A stretch of 64,000 nt of DNA from Bostrychus sinensis (lineage: Eukaryota; Chordata; Actinopteri; Gobiiformes; Eleotridae): contig CM036245.1 of NCBI GenBank assembly GCA_020698575.1, positions 13,415,479 to 13,479,478 of the forward strand. The letters run 5' to 3'. The notes beneath the pieces are model-generated. The model made no database searches, was not told the DNA's origin, and saw nothing but the letters and a program-made list of their open reading frames with translations. This document shows positions 21,901 to 33,400 of this stretch, in pieces; the stretch's first letter is position 1, and every line of letters begins with the position of its first letter. Both the position numbers and the translations under genes were made by a program.

Positions 21901-24900
21901 AATGAGGTATAACATGTCCATATAGAGCAAAGTTTAGCTGTGGTTAGTTGTGTTCAAACTACTCTGTTGTAAAAATAACTTAGCATTGCAGAGCGGGGAT
22001 GGATGGCAAAAAGACAACGGCATGGGATGAATGTGATACAGTAGTGTAACTGTATATAAACTATAAAGTAACCCCTATATAAGTACTTGTGTCGTTACTT
22101 GGTATCGGCGAGTACTCAATGGAAGTACTCGTACTCGTATCGGTTTGAAAAAAAGTGGTATCAGTGCATCCCTATCCACAACTGAAGCAGCAACACGTGA
22201 TGTTACAATCTCTATAGTTTAAAAGTGTTAAGGTAATTGTGGGACAAAAACTTCTTTAATCAAATTAGTCTATTTTTCATCCCAAAGAAATGGGTTTTGG
22301 TGTGAAATTGGGACTGGATTCATTTATTTCCTGGGACTTAGCAACCCTGCTGTGGAGGACATCCATGTTGGTGTCCTGACAGGTCTCAATCACAGGTCCA
22401 GGCCCCACTTCACCCGCTGTCTCTTACTGGTCTCTACCAACTCTTTCTGTGTTTTTGTGGGCGGTTGGACACCATCACAAGTTCACAGCAATATTAAGGC
22501 TCTTTAGCAACTGGGATATCCCAACATCCCTGATGACCCTAATAGAGGCAGGAGCGTGGATACTAAGTTATCGGTGTGTGCTCTCTTTTAGGAAACAAGA
22601 TACTGAACCCAATGGGCTTGAGTCTGTTGTCAGGAACAATTGGAGGAGGTGTCTACAAGGCTCCAGACACCAACATCTCTATCAAGGAGACATACCACTT
22701 CTGCCACCTTTTGTTCCGCTTTGCTGGTCATCTGATTGACAACAAAGGGCTAACTCCACATGAAAAGAAGTGTCTTCGAAAACTGGGACACCACTGCGCT
22801 TGCTTCTTGCAAACAGAGAATTATGACTGCTGCTCCTATCAGCAAATAGTCTCCATCCTCACAGACATCTTAAAAAAGATGGGATTACCCCAGGTGCACA
22901 AAAAATTAATCTAACAGATATAATTAAGCACATTTGTGAACGTTTGTAACCAAACATCTGTTTTTCTTGTTTTAAGGTGTCTGAAAGTTCTCCTGCAAAG
23001 ACTCCCAAAGACCATTTCCTCCTTAGCATAGCAGCCGAAGTCTACAAGGTTTGCCCAAATCAGGATGAGCTCTTGGGGTATCTCTTCAAGGATAACCCAG
23101 TGTTGCTGACTGTCAAAGACCAAAGAATCAACATCAATGTCAACACAGGAGGTTAGGGCTCTTTTAAAGACAATGATAATAGAGCAATGTTGTAGTGTTA
23201 AAATACTGTATATGTGTTGGCAGAGGGTAAGGAATGGGTCAGTACAGGCCTGTATCTGACTCCTGGGATGAAGACCTACATGTCCATACCAGCAGATATT
23301 GTCAACAAGGGATGGAAGGTACAGGACTAAGACAGCAGTGATAGTGTCAAAGCTGACATAGTTAATCCACAAAGTGGCGCAGTGACACAAGTGGAGCTTT
23401 AATTTAAGTTTGTGTTTTGGGTTTTATACCACTTTTTATGTTTATGTTCCCAGGTGCAGATCAGCTGTCAGACAGACAAACTCCAACACGAGGAGTTAAA
23501 GAGAGCTCCACGTGTCTTTGAGAGGTTTCCAGTCACTTCAGAGATGATGCAGGTGCACAACCTTTGGGGAGGCCTCATTTACCTGATAGCACCCCCTCAC
23601 ACTCAGGTGACAGGAAAGGAGGTCATAGTTCAAATGGCTGTACCTGCTCCTTATTATAAATCTGGTGAGTTGGTCCAAAAAAAAAAAAAAAAAAATTTTC
23701 ACACATTTACTATGGACTAAATCAGAAGGAGTACACACTAGACAATGAGCCATTGATTGCAATCTTGACAGTTCTAAATGTTATACATGTATGTCTTGGA
23801 CAGTGGGAGGAAGCAGGACGTATTGGCGCAAAGTTAAAATACAAGGTCCACAAAGACAGACCATGATAGAAAAGCTGCTACAGAAGGATGAAGGAACCCA
23901 CTGAACTCACAAACTGTTCCTCTGTTTCAGGAGTGACCTCTCTGTCTGACTGGCAGCTCCTGCGTACTGCCCCCTCTCCCTGGGCAGAGCTGGAGTTTGA
24001 GAACATCATACTGACTGTTCCCTCAGACGTGGTCAGGAGCCTGGACCGTCCCGATGAGTTAGCAGCTCTCTGGGACAAGGTCATGAGGGCCGTGGCTGAT
24101 CTGGCTGCTATCCCACACAAGTTTAAAAGAAAGGAGCGCATTGTCTGCGATGTGCAGATCTCTGCTGGTAAAAAAAAAAAAGTTTACATTTTTATCACTT
24201 GTGTGGGTCTTCTACTGTGTACTTTCTCTGCAGGACTGCAGGGTTTCTCTCTGTCTTTCAGTGGCTCTGCTCTTCACTTGCGTTGCACTGTGCACATGCT
24301 CACAATGACCGTAGTAGCAAGAGCCCATGGAAGCTCCACTCACTACTGTGCATTCAAATGAACCCATTCAGACACATGTCACTGTGTGGAGTGTTAAAAC
24401 AAAATGCTGTGGTTGTATATTGTAGCCTAAAACAATCTGCTTTAGGCTACAATGCAGTATTTAATCTTCTATTAAATTATACATTTAATGTCCCTGCTAT
24501 GAATCAATTTACCAACACAAAACAACTGATAAAACTATACTTCTACACTTACAGGTTAGTGTTTTGTTAACATTTGTAACATTTATGGCCATATAGAAAA
24601 TGAAGTAACACCATTAGTATCAAAAAAAGTATTGTTCAAGTACTGAGATTGAAAACAAGGTATTGTTTAGATACTGGTATGAAGATAATATTAATAATGG
24701 ATTAGATTTATATTGCACTTTCCAAGCTTCTCAAAGTTGCTTAATATCAGTCCATTATTCATTCACTCGTGAGTCACACAAGGTGGTGGTGAGCTACTAC
24801 TGTAGCCACAGCTGCCCTGGGGCAGACTGACAGAGACATGGCTACCATTCTGCGCCTACGGCCTCTTCCACCGCCACCAAACACACAATCACAAAAGCAC

Positions 24901-26779
24901 ATTCATGCAGGAAAGGTGCTTAAAATGGTCACATTTATATAAATGGTCACATTTATATAGCGCTTTTCTACCTTCATGGGTACTCAAAGCGCTTTACATC
25001 AAGGAACCGTTCACCCATTCACACTCACATTCATACACCAGTGTGCACAGACAGCGGAGGCAAGGTGGGTTAAGTGTCTTGCCCAAGGACACAACGACAG
25101 TATGCAACGGTGGGAGTGGGGTTTGAACCGCCAACCTTCTGGTTAGTGGACAAGGGGCTCTACCAACTGAGCTACTGCCGGTGAAGTGTCTTGCCCAAGG
25201 ACACAATGGCAGTATACAATGCGAGCTACTGCTGCCCCTAAAAATGTAACAATAGCTAGCCCCAACTTGACTACAACAGTTCTTTTGTTTCAGGCTGGAT
25301 GCATTCTGGTTACCCTGTAATGGCACACAGGGCCTCAGCTGTAGACGTGGTCACTGTTGAACGTAGAGAAAACAAAGACATGTGGGGTCCCATCCATGAA
25401 CTGGGGCACAACCAGCAGAGAGGATGCTGGGAATTTCCTCCTCACACCAGTGAGGCCACATGCAACCTGTGGTCTGTGTATGTGCATGAGACTGTGCTTA
25501 ACATCCCCAGAGAAAAGGTTGAACAAGTCCCTTTTATTTTTCACAAGTTAATACAACTGAAGGCTGACGCCAGTCTTGTTCCTCAGGCTCATGGTGATAC
25601 GACTTTAGCAAAAAGAAACAGCCGTATTGTGAAGTACGTTAAAGAAGGCAGAAAGCTGAGCAACTGGACTGTGTGGGTGGCATTGGAGACATACCTGCAG
25701 GTGAAGTACTTATTTAAAAAGAAAACTATTTCATGATGCAAATTTTAACAACATTTACTTTATTGTATGTACTGTTTGTTGTGTTCACAAAAAGTCAAAA
25801 CAAAGGCTTAGTTTGTCTACAGTGTCTCTTGTCTCTACTTCATCTGCAGTTGATGGCCCGACTCCAGTAGAAATATCATGTTAGAACCTGTAAAAATATT
25901 GACAAATTTTAGTTTTTACCCATCCCCGTTGACTAAAATTTAGCATGGATGATTTTTTTCCCAACAAATATTTCTATGACTGGGTTCTACGGTGTTAAGT
26001 TCCCCACTATTAAATACAGTTTGTTTTTATATACTGAACTATTCATTTATCTTCTTCCACTTACCATTACTGTTAGGGGGTGACTGGAGCCTATCCCAGC
26101 AACTATGGGCCTTGAACAATGACCAGTTAGTTGCAGCCAGGGCTGACAAAGAGACATACATAGACAACTATTCACTCTCAAATTCATTCACTAGAGGCAA
26201 TTCAGAGTCACCAATTCTCCCAAATCTTACATGAATTTCTTTTGGACAGTGGGAGGAAGCCATAAAACCCAGAGCAGGAATCCTCGTTCTGCTACCGGCC
26301 TCCCCACGATAGATTTTAAGCTTGTTTATTTTTTGTTTGTCGTGACACAAGTAGAGACTGAAGTGCTGTGTTTTGTTGAACCAAAGGGAAGGCACCAAAA
26401 GTCATACCCTGGACACTTTACAGTTACCAAATAAGATTTTCTCACATCATGTCTTTCATCTGTGGGATCCAACTTTTTCCTAATACCATGCATAAATAGG
26501 TCATTTGTGTTCACACTCTTTCTTTTCAATGTGCAGCTGCAGGAGAAGTTTGGCTGGGACGCCTTTAAGAAGGTGTTTTCTGCCTACCACACAATGAAGG
26601 ACGTCCCCAATGACAACAAAGGGAAGATGAACCTGTACACTGTGACCTTCTCTCAGGCTGTGGGGATGGACCTGACTGGGTTTTTCAAGTCCTGGGGGTG
26701 GCCCATAGAGGCTGACACTGAGAAGAAACTCTCCAACCTGCCAGCCTGGACTGACCACCCCATGACCAAATACAACTAA
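18936..26779 (+). CDS. tcaf: TRPM8 channel-associated factor (TCAF)-like protein, copy B, intact
   Basis: Ten coding exons: 18936-19582, 20075-20291, 20534-20825, 22592-22893, 22977-23151, 23224-23318, 23454-23664, 23931-24167, 25294-25700, 26537-26779. Phases join cleanly to 941 aa, close to vertebrate TCAF1/TCAF2 (about 920 aa). Residues 1-215 and 216-430 are two related modules, each with a glycine-rich 'GGGVLIVGQAWHW'/'GGGLLIGGHAWYW' segment. The C-terminal half is the M60-like (gluzincin) domain with HELGHNQQ at about residue 760 and a following Glu in 'TSEATCNLW'. In mammals TCAFs bind the cold channel TRPM8 and affect its trafficking and gating; whether the M60 fold is catalytic is not settled. 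No signal peptide is seen, so it is probably cytosolic or membrane-associated. I cannot tell TCAF1 from TCAF2; fish often have several copies. It lies tail to tail with factor B, with about 630 bp between stop codons. Confidence 0.92.
21226..22174. mobile_element. Non-autonomous hAT-like element (copy B)
   Basis: Duplicate of 5843-6791 in the same TCAF intron, with the TCCACAAC target-site duplication at 21218-21225 and 22175-22182. Its presence at the same site in both copies dates the insertion before the segmental duplication. Confidence 0.85.
24925..25179 (-). mobile_element. tRNA-derived SINE (copy B)
   Basis: Duplicate of 9568-9822, with tRNA-like box A and box B on the minus strand and an L2-like tail. 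It inserted before the duplication. Confidence 0.8.
26082..26307 (+). repeat. Dispersed fish repeat (copy B of 10725-10950)
   Basis: Same GGAGCCTATCCCAGC to GTGGGAGGAAGCC blocks as in copy A, in the last TCAF intron. Confidence 0.6.
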
Positions 26780-26802
26780 AATGTACACTTTAGATCTAGA
26801 AT

Positions 26803-26808
26803 AATAAA
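26803..26808 (+). terminator. Polyadenylation signal AATAAA, TCAF copy B
   Basis: First AATAAA after the TCAF stop codon, 24 bp downstream; another lies near 26930. Confidence 0.5.
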
Positions 26809-27254
26809 CAGAGAGCTGTCAGCATTATATAGGACAATGAGGCTTATGTCATTTGTTTGTATGTTAGAGATTACCAAAGTAATGAGTGGTCTGTTAGGTC
26901 AGACTACTACAATAAGTATATTTTTAATGCAATAAAAACTGGGCTTAGAAGTAATAGCATTGTTAATTGAGTTTTAAATATTTTTCTGGCCTTTCAATTT
27001 TATATTATATTCATTTATATTATTCCAATTGTCACATTTTAATTTTCTCACTAGGCTCTAAGGACAGGGAATGTTGTCTTTGTCTTTCTTTTTTTTTTTT
27101 CCATTTCTTTATCTATTTTTGTTAAACCCTTTAAGGCAATTGCTGTTGTAATACTGGGCTTTATAAATACAATTGAATAGTTATCATAAAGATAATGCTG
27201 TTGACAATTTTTTACATTTGTTAAGTAACTGCACACATGTTTAATTGCTTGAGT

Positions 27255-27260
27255 TTTATT
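27255..27260 (-). terminator. Polyadenylation signal, factor B
   Basis: TTTATT on the plus strand reads AATAAA on the minus strand, about 150 bp past the factor B stop at 27409. The 3' ends of TCAF copy B and factor B therefore face each other within about 500 bp. Confidence 0.5.
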
Positions 27261-27408
27261 TTGTTAATGTTTTCGAAGTTATTAAAATGTTATCGTTAGC
27301 ATTAAAGGCTTCATCCACACAAGCATAAAACAAGAGTATAAAGTTGATTTGAAATAAAGTTAATAATCATAATGTTTCTGATTCAACTTTCTTTGAGTAA
27401 TTTAAAGC

Positions 27409-30400
27409 CTAGTTAACATCAGGAAGGAACTTGATGTCTGCCCCCAAATGCTTTTTCAGCCAAGACATGATTTTGAACAGATCGATGTGAAAGTCTCGAG
27501 CAGTCGGCGGAGGGGAGTCACTGGAAAACGATGTGCAGAGGTGAGTGCCCCAGCTCACCACTCCCACCTACAAAAGAGCAAAACACAACTGTTGCGTAGT
27601 TTGCAATTTGTACGACTGTCACACAACATCCATAAAGAAAAATAAAAATAAATATTATGGGAAAGTGATATTTCAGTAGCTCAGTTCAGTAAGTAAAACA
27701 CAATGGATTCAGTTAAGAAATTTCAAGCATTCATTTTATTTGTGATGATAAAGTGATATTCTGAATTTATATGATACTTGACTGTAGACCATTGAGTTTA
27801 CTGAAGTTACTTACGCGTTTCACTTTGAATCAAACTACTGAAATAAATTAACTTTAAATATAACTGACCTGAAAGAAGCGTTGCCTCTTTTGAAGAAACA
27901 GGGATCCACCAGAGTCTCCTAAATTAAACATATTTTAATATAAGTTAAACAAATGCTGTGGAAGTGTATTACTGATTTATTATTTAACATTTACTGAGCA
28001 GGTCCAGACCTTTGCAGGTGAGGGCGTCTGTTTTATCCACGGAGCCCCCAGAACAGAGGAAACTGTCCGGGACGTACTCCTCCAGGGTCACGTCTGTATC
28101 TTTTGTCAGAGTCTGCCTCGCATTCTCCACACAGGCCTTCCTCTGATAAAATGAAATTTAGAATTTGTGAAATTAAAGTGAAAGCGTATGGTCAGGTTTA
28201 GCTTAGCATTTAATAAATCTCAGACTTATGAAGAAAAAACATTCATTTTACTGCCATTTTTAATTAAGTCATTGAATTGATTAGATTTTGCTCACCATGC
28301 ATCAACAGACAAAATGCAATTATAAAATAGCATTTTATACACAAAAATATACAGAATATACAAACAACAAACAAAACAAACAAACAAACAAAAAATAAAC
28401 AAACAAAAATATGAAATTATTTCAAAATAAATGTGTACTCACCTGGTTGCCGGTGAAAATATGAGTAACTTTTCTTGGGTCTTCTGAGCTGGCTTTATGG
28501 ATGAAAGAGGCACTTGTCCGATTATGGGGAATCAACTCCTTTCCTGTACACAAACAGTGCATTTTAAAGGAGTCATATTACGCTTTCAAAAATCAAGTTG
28601 CTAACCCAAGTTTTACATTAGCGTTTCATGTTTTATAACTTATAATAATGTATATGTAAGGAAAACATCTTCTTTTGGGGAGCTGTTAAATTTACTTTGC
28701 AGAAATTGTGTGAACTTGGTGCCTGATGCTTTAAGGCCCTGCTGGCCATTGGCGAGTTTGAGGAGTGGCTGTTCTTTCCCCGCTGTCCCCGCTGACAGCA
28801 GCAGCTGCATGCGCCCCGACGCACGCGGAGAGGGATCAGCGCGCGGACGAGTGGCCGCTGCGCGCATAAAGAGGAGCAGAGAAGGGAACGGATGCATTTT
28901 CATTCCGTGCCCTTGCAGTAAGCTGCAGGTAAATCAAAAACTGACTGTAGTGACTGTAATGCGAGTAAGTAATTGGGTATTTTGTTAGTAACTGTAATAT
29001 TATTACTGGAGGTTCAAAAGTAATGCGTTACCCGCTGCGTTACTGACAACTGTAATCTCATTACTGTAACTCGTTACTTTGTAACGCGTTACTCCCAACA
29101 CTGGTTACCACCTCCCTTTGTTGAGGCACAAGACACTCACTTAACCCACCAAACAGAACAACTCAACCTGGGGGCGTATCCCTGTGGCCCATGGAGCCAA
29201 GCTTTGGTGCTTTCAGAGTGGGTCAGAGCACAGAGAAACTCTCCAGAGACGCACCATGGAGACCGCCTTGGTTTGCCTTAACTCACATGAATTACAGATT
29301 AAAGTGTAGCTCTGATAATATTCTTCACTCATTTCTTTAAAGGTAACAATTTGCTGGCTAATGAAAACCTGTTCTGTAAGTCTGCAGTAGGCAATATATT
29401 AAGTAGGCTACAAAATGCAATACAGTCACAGACAGACGTGTGTTGGTTTAAAAAAATCTGCCCTCCCCCCCCAGACCAGACTCATGCTTCTCTAAAATGT
29501 TACACATTTTAATGCACATTTTTGAATCTGTTAATTTTGAAAATAGCATTGCAAATACACACACACACACACACCACAATGCAAAAGCTACAGCAGTGTG
29601 CATTCCCCTCACAGTTGAAAAAGTATTTTAGTTGCAACCCTCTCCGCTTCTAAAAGTGACATCTGTGATCATTTATACACCATGTGAGGCCTGTTAAAAG
29701 ACGCTAAACACCATCGAGCCCACATAGCTAATTAGCATACATAAACAAAGTACCGCTGCAGGCTGCACATCACACTACGCTGTTATTTTTGTCAGTTTGA
29801 AGCCACCTACTGAAGGGTTTACAGAGGTAATAACAATCCTTTCTCTGTGATTATTAGTGTTTTTAGCATCTGCAGAGTCTTCAGAGTCAGTGTTTAAGCT
29901 CCTCTGGGTGCTAGCTGTAGCATTAGCCAAACAGTCCAAAGCTTGGAGGACGCTATTTCCTCTAAATTTACTTTCATGACGGTGCTGTTTTCTACATAGT
30001 TTATATATAACTACAACTAAAATGTATTGTGTTTATAGCCCAACCTTGCGCTAGTGTGTTGTGCGTTAACTGTGCAGAAACATTGTTCCATGCATACAAA
30101 GTTCCGAGCACTATGCGCTAGTCTTGTTTACATTAATTAAACGAAGCTTCGAGGCAAAGAATTTTAATAAAAGCTTTTTACTAATCGAATTACTCGAATA
30201 CCTCGATGAATCGTTGCAGCCCTAGATTCGAGTGTGCACTGAACTCTGGGGCTGAGAATGATCAGCAGGCAGGATTATTCACATGTTAATGAAACAAAAT
30301 ACTACCCCAGGTATGTTTTTGAGGACATAATATTATAACATGGTTAAAAACTCAGAAAAGTCAATTTAGCATAATTTGTCCACTTTAAATACTAAATTTT

Positions 30401-33400
30401 ACTCAAAAGTCCTACATTTAGACCTGGTGTTTACAAATACAGACTGTCCATCACAAAGATGGCTACTCTAGTCCAGGACTACAGTCCATACATTGGGCAA
30501 ATTGTTGAGACCTTTGACTCCACTCATTATTATCTTCTTTCCTTTCAGCTTTTCCCTCTGGTGTAGCCACAGCAAATGATCTGCCTCCTAGTGTTCAGTA
30601 AGTTGCATTTTGGTTCGGCAAAGGTTTTATGTCAGATGCCATTCCATTTATCTGGGCTTGGGACCTGCATAAAGAGTACACCAACTCTTTGTGGCTGGAT
30701 TTTAAGCCTTAATAATAGATTTTTTTATTCAGATTTTCAGTTTATAGTAGGAGCAAAGTGTAAAGAGGTAAAAAGTTACTTACTGTGCTGCTCACACGTT
30801 AAGTCGACTTGCTTCATTGCTCGATTGGCAGGGACAGTGCACGGTAAGCAAATAGGCCTATTGTGTGAAGCAAATACACATTCATTAATTCATTCATCTT
30901 CTTCTGCTTCTTCCTTTCTGTTAGGGCTCATGGGGGCTGGAACATATCCAGGATACTATGAGCCTGAGGCGGGGGTACAGTGGGCACTTAGTCACTGCGC
31001 TGACAGAGACATACACAGGCAACCATTTACTCTCACATTCATTCAGGAGGGACGATTCAGAGTCACCAGTTCACTTATACATGGATGTCTTTGGACAGTG
31101 GGAGGAAGAGGAGAGAACCTGCAGTAACACAGGCCACTCTGACACCGTGCATCGCCAAATTAACTCAAATCTGTAGTAAATTATTAAAATAACAATATTT
31201 ACCTGGCTTTCCATGTCAGATTGATGGGTGTGGCCAACTCCACTAACGCCACGTCATAATCATAAAACTCTTTAACATTCCTCTGCTTCAGCGCATTCAC
31301 ATCATATTCTGGATGCATGATCACTCTTTTGGACACCACTCTGCCCTCACCTACAGAACAGAAGAATTTAATTTAGTTTATATATAGAGTTAATACCATG
31401 CCATGTGCCACGTTTTTGTACAAGTGTGCAACCATTATTTATTATTACCTGCAATGCATTTACAAAGGTTTATTGAAAGAGAGATCACTGCAGCAATTTT
31501 AAGGTAAATCAGTGTTAATTTTGACAACAAATTTTAGAGCACTGCGCTTCAAATACACTTCCTTTCTAGTGAATGAGAATAATTCCACTGCCCGTGCCGC
31601 GGCTCTGGCGCGAGAGTGCTTGGCACTCTCTTGGAACTCTCTCACTTGGAACTACGCCCCAGTTCTATTTTCCTGCGACGGCGCTCCTGATCCACGTTAA
31701 TCTACACAGATCAGATCGCACCAAACCGGATACTGAATGAGTGTAACTTACGGATTTTCACAATAAATGTAAAAAAAAACAAACAAACAAAAAAAAAAAA
31801 AAACTACGCCGTACACGGAGTACATAACTTTTAATTACGGTAATAATATATATGCTTATATGGTTGTAAAAATGTACAATACATACATACATTTATTGTT
31901 AATAAAATCTGTTATATATACACATGCACATGTTCTTAAATCAAGTCACAAATCACTTGCGACCCTTCCTGTTGCACCAGAGGCCGACAGTTCAGGTCAC
32001 AAGTGATTCTGTTTGTACAACAGTCAAAGAGCCATGGATGAGGAGTTAAACTGTTGTTTTCGGTCCTTCTTCTGGTGAATGAAGATTGTTTTGGTCACGT
32101 TCCCGTCTTTATTGGAGGCCTTTATTGCTCGATCTCGCAATTGCCACACATGCTCCCCCCAGCTGCTCAGAGCTCCGCGGCGCTGCCGTTACAAAACGCT
32201 TCCAGTGGGCGCGGGTCAGCGCCGTCGGCCACTGGCGCTTCACGGTGCTTCCGCTTGCAGTGGAATTTCGGGGTTAGTATTTTGACTAAATCTCATACAA
32301 TTTTAATGGTCTAAATCTACACCAAATTTTGTCATTTTGCTTTTTGGCATTTTGCGACTGTAAACTGTAGTACCCGTGTTTGTCCAGCAAACGGCCCTGT
32401 GTGCCCCGCAAATGCTCTACACAACACAGAGAGTAACTGCAGAAGAAATGATAGCTTCAGTCTGAAACTTTCCAGCTAATTTAGGAACTTGTGGTTTTCT
32501 GGAGCCATTCTCATAAAATCTCTCCTAAAAGTTAGTACTTACACAGTTATTACTGACTGTTACTGCAGAAAATATGAACATCTGAGGTATAAAATAAATA
32601 AAAACCTCGTAATTTGCGAACGCGGGTCAGGTGACATAAGGCAGAAAGACAGACAACCACTGTTCAGATTGGGGCTGTTACGTCATTGTTTTCAGTGAGT
32701 ACGGTGTTTTCACAGTTTACACGAGAGCGGAGCGGCTCCAAGCGGCTCCCTGCTGTGAGACCAAAACACCTCTTCCGGCTTTTTTAAACCTTTGCGTTTT
32801 TGGAAAATCGAAACCCCGTCCTCATGTAAATGAAAGGCCAAACAACAATCAAACCTTTGCAGATTCGGCAAAACGCTTTGTCGTCTAAACGGTCCTTAAA
32901 ACTTTAATGTAAAAAAAGTTACATTTTCCCCCTTTTTAAAGTAGGGTATTAATTGTTAACTGTTTTACTTTTTAAAATAAAAGAATTACAGTAAAAGTAG
33001 CTCTGCTGTTGTTTGAGGGTGCATTTGGCTAGATGAGTAAAATATTGTACACTTACAAATCACACACCTTTTGTGCAGGTCCCAAGCCCAGACAAGAAGA
33101 GAAGGTTATGTCAGGAAGGGCAACCAAAGTAAAAACTATCCAGTAACAGCAAGCTTTGGCCAGTCACATGAACTCATTTACATAAGGGGCATTCTCATTG
33201 GCTGTTAGTTTATGAACACTGAAAACATCTGAAAAAGAGTCTGTACTAACCGTGTTCCATTTCGACAGTCTGAGGGACCGACTCTGAGCCTTTGTTCCCA
33301 AAGCAATGAGCAGCCGTCAGGACCCAGTTTGAGCTCACAATGGACCCAGAGCATTTTGTTAATACAGTATTCTACAAAACCAAAGAATTGCAAAAGAGGG

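Larger units (their letters stand above)
13903..29272. repeat. Tandem segmental duplication, copy B (complete unit)
   Basis: This is the full unit in direct orientation to copy A: inverted-repeat left arm, (TA)n, LINE, (TA)n, right arm, TCAF gene, last four factor B exons and part of a factor B intron. The unit is about 15.37 kb. The right end lies in the factor B intron between the exon at 28443-28543 and the exon at 30784-30857, so copy B stays joined to the rest of that gene. I infer that copy B keeps the ancestral right-hand context and that the junction at 13903 is the duplication breakpoint. Confidence 0.93.

Noticed and set aside
22911..23390. 159-codon minus-strand frame opposite TCAF copy B exons 5-7
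   Set aside because: Shadow of TCAF coding exons. It is split in copy A only because of the 26-bp insertion.
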